Source of the DNA: Elusimicrobiota bacterium | Lineage (GTDB): Bacteria > CG03 > SLGR01 > JAGXOG01 | Reading direction: 5' to 3' | NCBI GenBank assembly: GCA_027858455.1 | Contig: JAQICQ010000204.1 | Span: 1 to 8,142, forward strand | Length of the DNA stretch: 8,142 bases | Shown: positions 6,901 to 8,142 of the stretch, piece after piece | How positions within the stretch are numbered: the first letter of the stretch is position 1 | How the letters are laid out: each line of letters opens with the position of its first letter | Notes under the pieces: model-generated | Told to the model about the DNA's origin: nothing | The model's database searches: none | Seen by the model: the letters and a program-made list of their open reading frames with translations, nothing else | Position numbers and translations under genes: made by a program

Positions 6901-6946
6901 TGGCGGCGGAGGGGACGACGGTTTTAAAGAATATGTCTATGATTAA
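3944..6946 (+). CDS. uvrD: UvrD/PcrA-type superfamily 1A DNA helicase with an inserted intein
   Basis: This is a 3'-5' DNA helicase/translocase for repair and replication restart. Counting from ATT 3944, the precursor has 1000 residues; removing the 362-residue intein (245-606) leaves 638. SF1 motifs: Q motif NKEQQKAV (6-13), Walker A GAGSGKT (25-31), Ia TFTNKAAQEM, Walker B VDEYQDT (Asp213, Glu214), motif III GDDDQ split by the intein from SIYSWRGAD, motif IV LEQNYRST (634-641), motif V TMHIAKGLEFKVV (about 907-919) and motif VI RRLCYVGMTRAKE (945-957). The mature protein is shorter than typical PcrA/UvrD (about 720 residues). It stops soon after the SRFIDEAL segment, so the C-terminal Tudor-like RNA-polymerase-binding region is missing. 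It follows the methyltransferase by 61 bases with no terminator, so the two are probably co-transcribed. Without splicing the helicase would be inactive, since the intein interrupts an ATPase motif. Confidence 0.93.
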   Translation: MKERLNKEQQKAVNYTDGPLLIFAGAGSGKTMVIVHRIAKLLKEGVKPFNIVAVTFTNKAAQEMRDRIKELAGPEGSSVWISTFHSLATKILRFDGKKSFTIYDEKDQMVVIKDCLQELDIDPKKFPPAGIREMISNAKNNLVDAESFKINASAASDSARYIIGDVYQRYEKVLIENGGYDFADLLVETIGLFKDYPEILKKYRQKFKYIMVDEYQDTNYAQYTLIRFLTPPHDNICVVGDDDQCLVKGTEIECPAGQKSVESFRKGEKLKSSTGHGKSGVKNIDNISKRKYSGRILRITTKKGRELCLTPNHIMFGKLKPAAGLYYVYLMYKKKLGFRIGITQGVRSKRKSNQIVNGLRVRLNQEKADKIWILKTCKEQNSAIYYEQYYAFEFGVPTSVFYVQGRKMVLEQKKIDRLFHNIDTVSRAQKLMKSMDIDPRFPHITAGGYVNKHTDRKIINFTMFGEGRCSAENVWHAHRIQLNSSDKKLKEKLNKKGFNVRRGKKNTWRVETSRKNYGEGIEFIKKLFSCGGTEIVKKARMTSKKSYLYMPAAHLRPEMAIPVYENGQIKEDKVKEVKSEDYDGYVYDMSVPDLRNYIAGGIVVHNSIYSWRGADIRNILEFEKHFKDAKTIKLEQNYRSTGNILKAAHNVIKNNPSRKEKKLWTKKEKGMDVKHKEFFSNRDEARSVVAESVRLIEDEGYSPSDIAIFYRVNAQSRSFEDSLRKARLYYKILGGVKFYSRKEVKDILGYLKVLVNPKDDVSMMRVINRPPRGIGKKTIELIREAAAKENLSVYELIRNGSAELSETINKKLFPVKDLFGRLEKMRNSATPADLVKVVIELSGYHRWLDKKDDITARSRIENIEELVSAFAEEENKERDIQEILNEISLVSDVDELDFEREYITLMTMHIAKGLEFKVVFLTGLEEDLFPHYDALSDPTQMEEERRLCYVGMTRAKEMLYLTSASQRMLYGQTRWHIPSRFIDEALGGGGDDGFKEYVYD
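4916..5158 (+). other. Candidate divergent GIY-YIG-type nuclease module within the intein
   Basis: Intein residues 81-161. YYVYLMYKKKLGFRIGIT (82-99) has the layout of a GIY...YIG hairpin, with YVY for GIY and RIG for YIG. Basic residues follow (Arg103, Arg106, Arg115, Arg117). Then KIWILKTCKEQNSAIYYEQYYAFEFG (split at 126-138 and 139-151) resembles the strand-helix of GIY-YIG enzymes, which carries the metal-binding Glu (here Glu143) ahead of an aromatic-rich helix ending in FG. The second catalytic Tyr appears to be replaced by Arg95. This is a by-eye fold call from motif spacing. The module may be inactive or belong to an unnamed family. Confidence 0.45.
5273..5575 (+). other. Unrecognised, possibly DNA-binding segment of the intein
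   Basis: Intein residues 200-300, rich in Lys and Arg. The stretch HRIQLNSSDKKLKEKLNKKG (234-253), then TWRVETSRKNYGEGIEFIKKL (split at 263-272 and 273-283), reads as strand-helix-strand-helix. This resembles the saddle half of LAGLIDADG proteins but lacks the LAGLIDADG helix. It could be the target-recognition part. No family is assigned. Confidence 0.3.
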
Positions 6947-6958
6947 AAGTATTCACAG

Positions 6959-6983
6959 ATGTGAGAGGCTCAGCCTCTCACAT
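6959..6983. repeat. Intergenic palindrome, copy C (perfect)
   Basis: Arms ATGTGAGAGGCT and AGCCTCTCACAT pair perfectly around a central C. As a hairpin it would have an 11-pair stem and a 3-base loop. It begins 13 bases after the helicase stop, between convergent genes. No T-run follows on either strand, so it is listed as a dispersed palindromic repeat that may also act as a 3' RNA stabiliser or weak terminator. Confidence 0.88.
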
Positions 6984-7117
6984 GAAGAGAAACATGAAAG
7001 ACCAAGAATATTTTAAAACAGAGTTTGAATTTTCCGCCGAATGCTTAAATGATTTTTTTGGCTTTCTGTGAAATTTATTTCTATTTAAAATACGCTGTTT
7101 TTAATAAGTTAATAAGT

Positions 7118-8142
7118 TTATCTCCGGCGCCATACTTTAAGTTTTTGGCGTGGAAAAATTTTATCGGACGAGAGATTGTTCCATTTTTTTATATTATACA
7201 TAGTGACATCATATTTGCGGGATATCTTCCAGAGACTGTCACCCCGCCTAACCCTGTAATATACTACCCTCCGGATTCGTTGATCTATTTCTTTTTTAGT
7301 CAGGTATAAATCCTCGTCTTCAAGGGCCGTAAAAGTTTTAACAAACCTTTCGTATTTACCTGCCGGTATTCTCAAAACGTACTCTTTCCCGGGCGGGGTG
7401 CACATCTGTTTAAGCTCGGGATTTAAAAGTTGAATTTCCCTGACGGGAGTTTCCGACCAGCCGGCTACATCCCGTAAATCAACGGAATTATTTACCGTAT
7501 ATTCTTTCCACCTGTAAGGGGCGTTGTCAGGATATTTCATACCGAAAAGTTCCGGTTCTTTTATAATAAATATAGCCGCCATTATTTTCGGAACAAAATT
7601 TTCTGTTTCCCGCGGAAGATAAAGCTCCCAGTAGTCATACGTCCCCCACTTGCGGATCCTTCTGCTTACTCCGCCCGGACCGTAATTATAAGCCGCCAAC
7701 GCCATTTCCCACGAACCGAACCGGTTATATAAATTCTTTAAAAACGCTGACGCAGCATAAGTTGCCTTATAGGGGTCCCGCCTTTCGTCCTTCCAGTGAT
7801 CTATCTTAAGCCCTTCCATCTTACCGGTAGATTCCATAAATTGCCACAGCCCCATTGCGCCCACAGACGACCTTGCGAAAGGATAATACCCCGATTCTAT
7901 AACCGGAACATAAGCAAGGTCAAGAGGTAGTTCATTATCCTGCAGTATATCCCTTACAAAATCAATATACTTTCTTGAGCGTTCCATCCAGCCGATGAAA
8001 TACTTTCTGCCCCGGCCGGAAGTATAATATTTTATCCATTTTTCAACTCTTGAATTCCATATAAGAGGAAAAAGGTCGCTTTCCACTATTGATATTTCAG
8101 ATTTCGGGGCGTGATTGATTTTAATCCTGATAAGCGCTATCC
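7118..8142 (-). CDS. mltD: MltD-like membrane-bound lytic murein transglycosylase with C-terminal LysM, 5' partial
   Basis: The enzyme would cleave the MurNAc-GlcNAc bond of peptidoglycan in the periplasm, giving 1,6-anhydro ends. The frame is open to the right edge without a stop, so the start (and any signal or lipoprotein peptide) lies outside; 340 residues are visible. GTG 8086-8084 is in frame but sits inside a conserved stretch and is unlikely to be the start. Counting from it: RVEKWIKYYTSGRGRKYF (13-30); catalytic Glu64 in VIESGYYPFARSSVGAMGLWQF (split at 62-69 and 70-83); ERRDPYKATYAAS (101-113); LAAYNYGPGGV (130-140), the family-1 SLT signature. A degenerate LysM-like unit lies at about 195-245 and a good LysM at 275-318 (YRVRRGDSLWKISRKYDV, then FPRQKLKVW), which binds glycan chains. 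The order SLT then LysM is that of MltD. It converges on the helicase, with 171 bases between stops. No clear intrinsic terminator is seen. Confidence 0.88.
   Translation of the reverse strand, partial: IALIRIKINHAPKSEISIVESDLFPLIWNSRVEKWIKYYTSGRGRKYFIGWMERSRKYIDFVRDILQDNELPLDLAYVPVIESGYYPFARSSVGAMGLWQFMESTGKMEGLKIDHWKDERRDPYKATYAASAFLKNLYNRFGSWEMALAAYNYGPGGVSRRIRKWGTYDYWELYLPRETENFVPKIMAAIFIIKEPELFGMKYPDNAPYRWKEYTVNNSVDLRDVAGWSETPVREIQLLNPELKQMCTPPGKEYVLRIPAGKYERFVKTFTALEDEDLYLTKKEIDQRIRRVVYYRVRRGDSLWKISRKYDVTMYNIKKWNNLSSDKIFPRQKLKVWRRR

Noticed and set aside
6982..7071. 29-codon frame MKRNMKDQEYFK... after copy C
   Set aside because: It is very short, its ATG lies within the palindrome, no good ribosome site precedes it and no family is recognisable. 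It could be a gene remnant but this cannot be supported.
6959..7117. Intrinsic terminators between the convergent genes
   Set aside because: The palindrome lacks a following T-run on either strand. The AT-rich stretch near 7090-7117 has only direct repeats (TTAATAAG) and no GC-rich stem.
7049..7309. Plus-strand 86-codon frame
   Set aside because: Most of it is antisense to the LysM end of the lytic transglycosylase, and it shows no motif.

Overview
The window looks like a metagenomic or single-cell contig from an uncultured, AT-rich bacterium. A MltD-type lytic transglycosylase and an O-antigen-ligase-like membrane protein point to a diderm (Gram-negative-type) envelope. TGA ends three of the genes, so the genetic code is standard. 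Nothing in the window fixes the phylum.

Layout. Bases 1-809 are a large inverted repeat: arms 1-296 and 503-809 around a 206-base spacer. Both arms carry the same part of an O-antigen ligase (Wzy_C/WaaL-type) gene. The plus-strand copy runs on to 1744 and ends in a TPR domain, but it is broken by a frameshift near 519-560 and by a TGA at 821-823. The minus-strand copy reads cleanly off the left edge. Bases 1745-1837 hold two copies of a 25-base palindrome. A third, perfect copy lies at 6959-6983.

Between the palindromes is a compact plus-strand gene set: a DUF89 metal-dependent phosphatase (1838-2719), an RlmD/RumA-type RNA uracil-C5 methyltransferase overlapping it by GTGA (2716-3882), and a UvrD/PcrA helicase (about 3944-6946). 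These are probably one transcript. The products suggest housekeeping roles (metabolite repair, RNA modification, DNA repair), with no shared pathway evident. On the minus strand, converging on the helicase, is a lytic transglycosylase with a C-terminal LysM domain (7118 to beyond 8142). Its 5' end is outside the window.

The most interesting element is a 362-residue intein (4676-5761) inside the helicase, placed between Q and S of motif III (GDDDQ/SIYSWRG). It has complete splicing motifs. In place of a visible LAGLIDADG or HNH motif, its middle looks like a divergent GIY-YIG-type nuclease followed by an unrecognised, possibly DNA-binding segment. The helicase also appears to start at a rare ATT codon behind a strong Shine-Dalgarno sequence. 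The fold-back at the left edge may be an assembly or amplification artefact. Its arms differ by about 7 % in their inner part, mostly at silent sites, so they are not simply one molecule copied twice.
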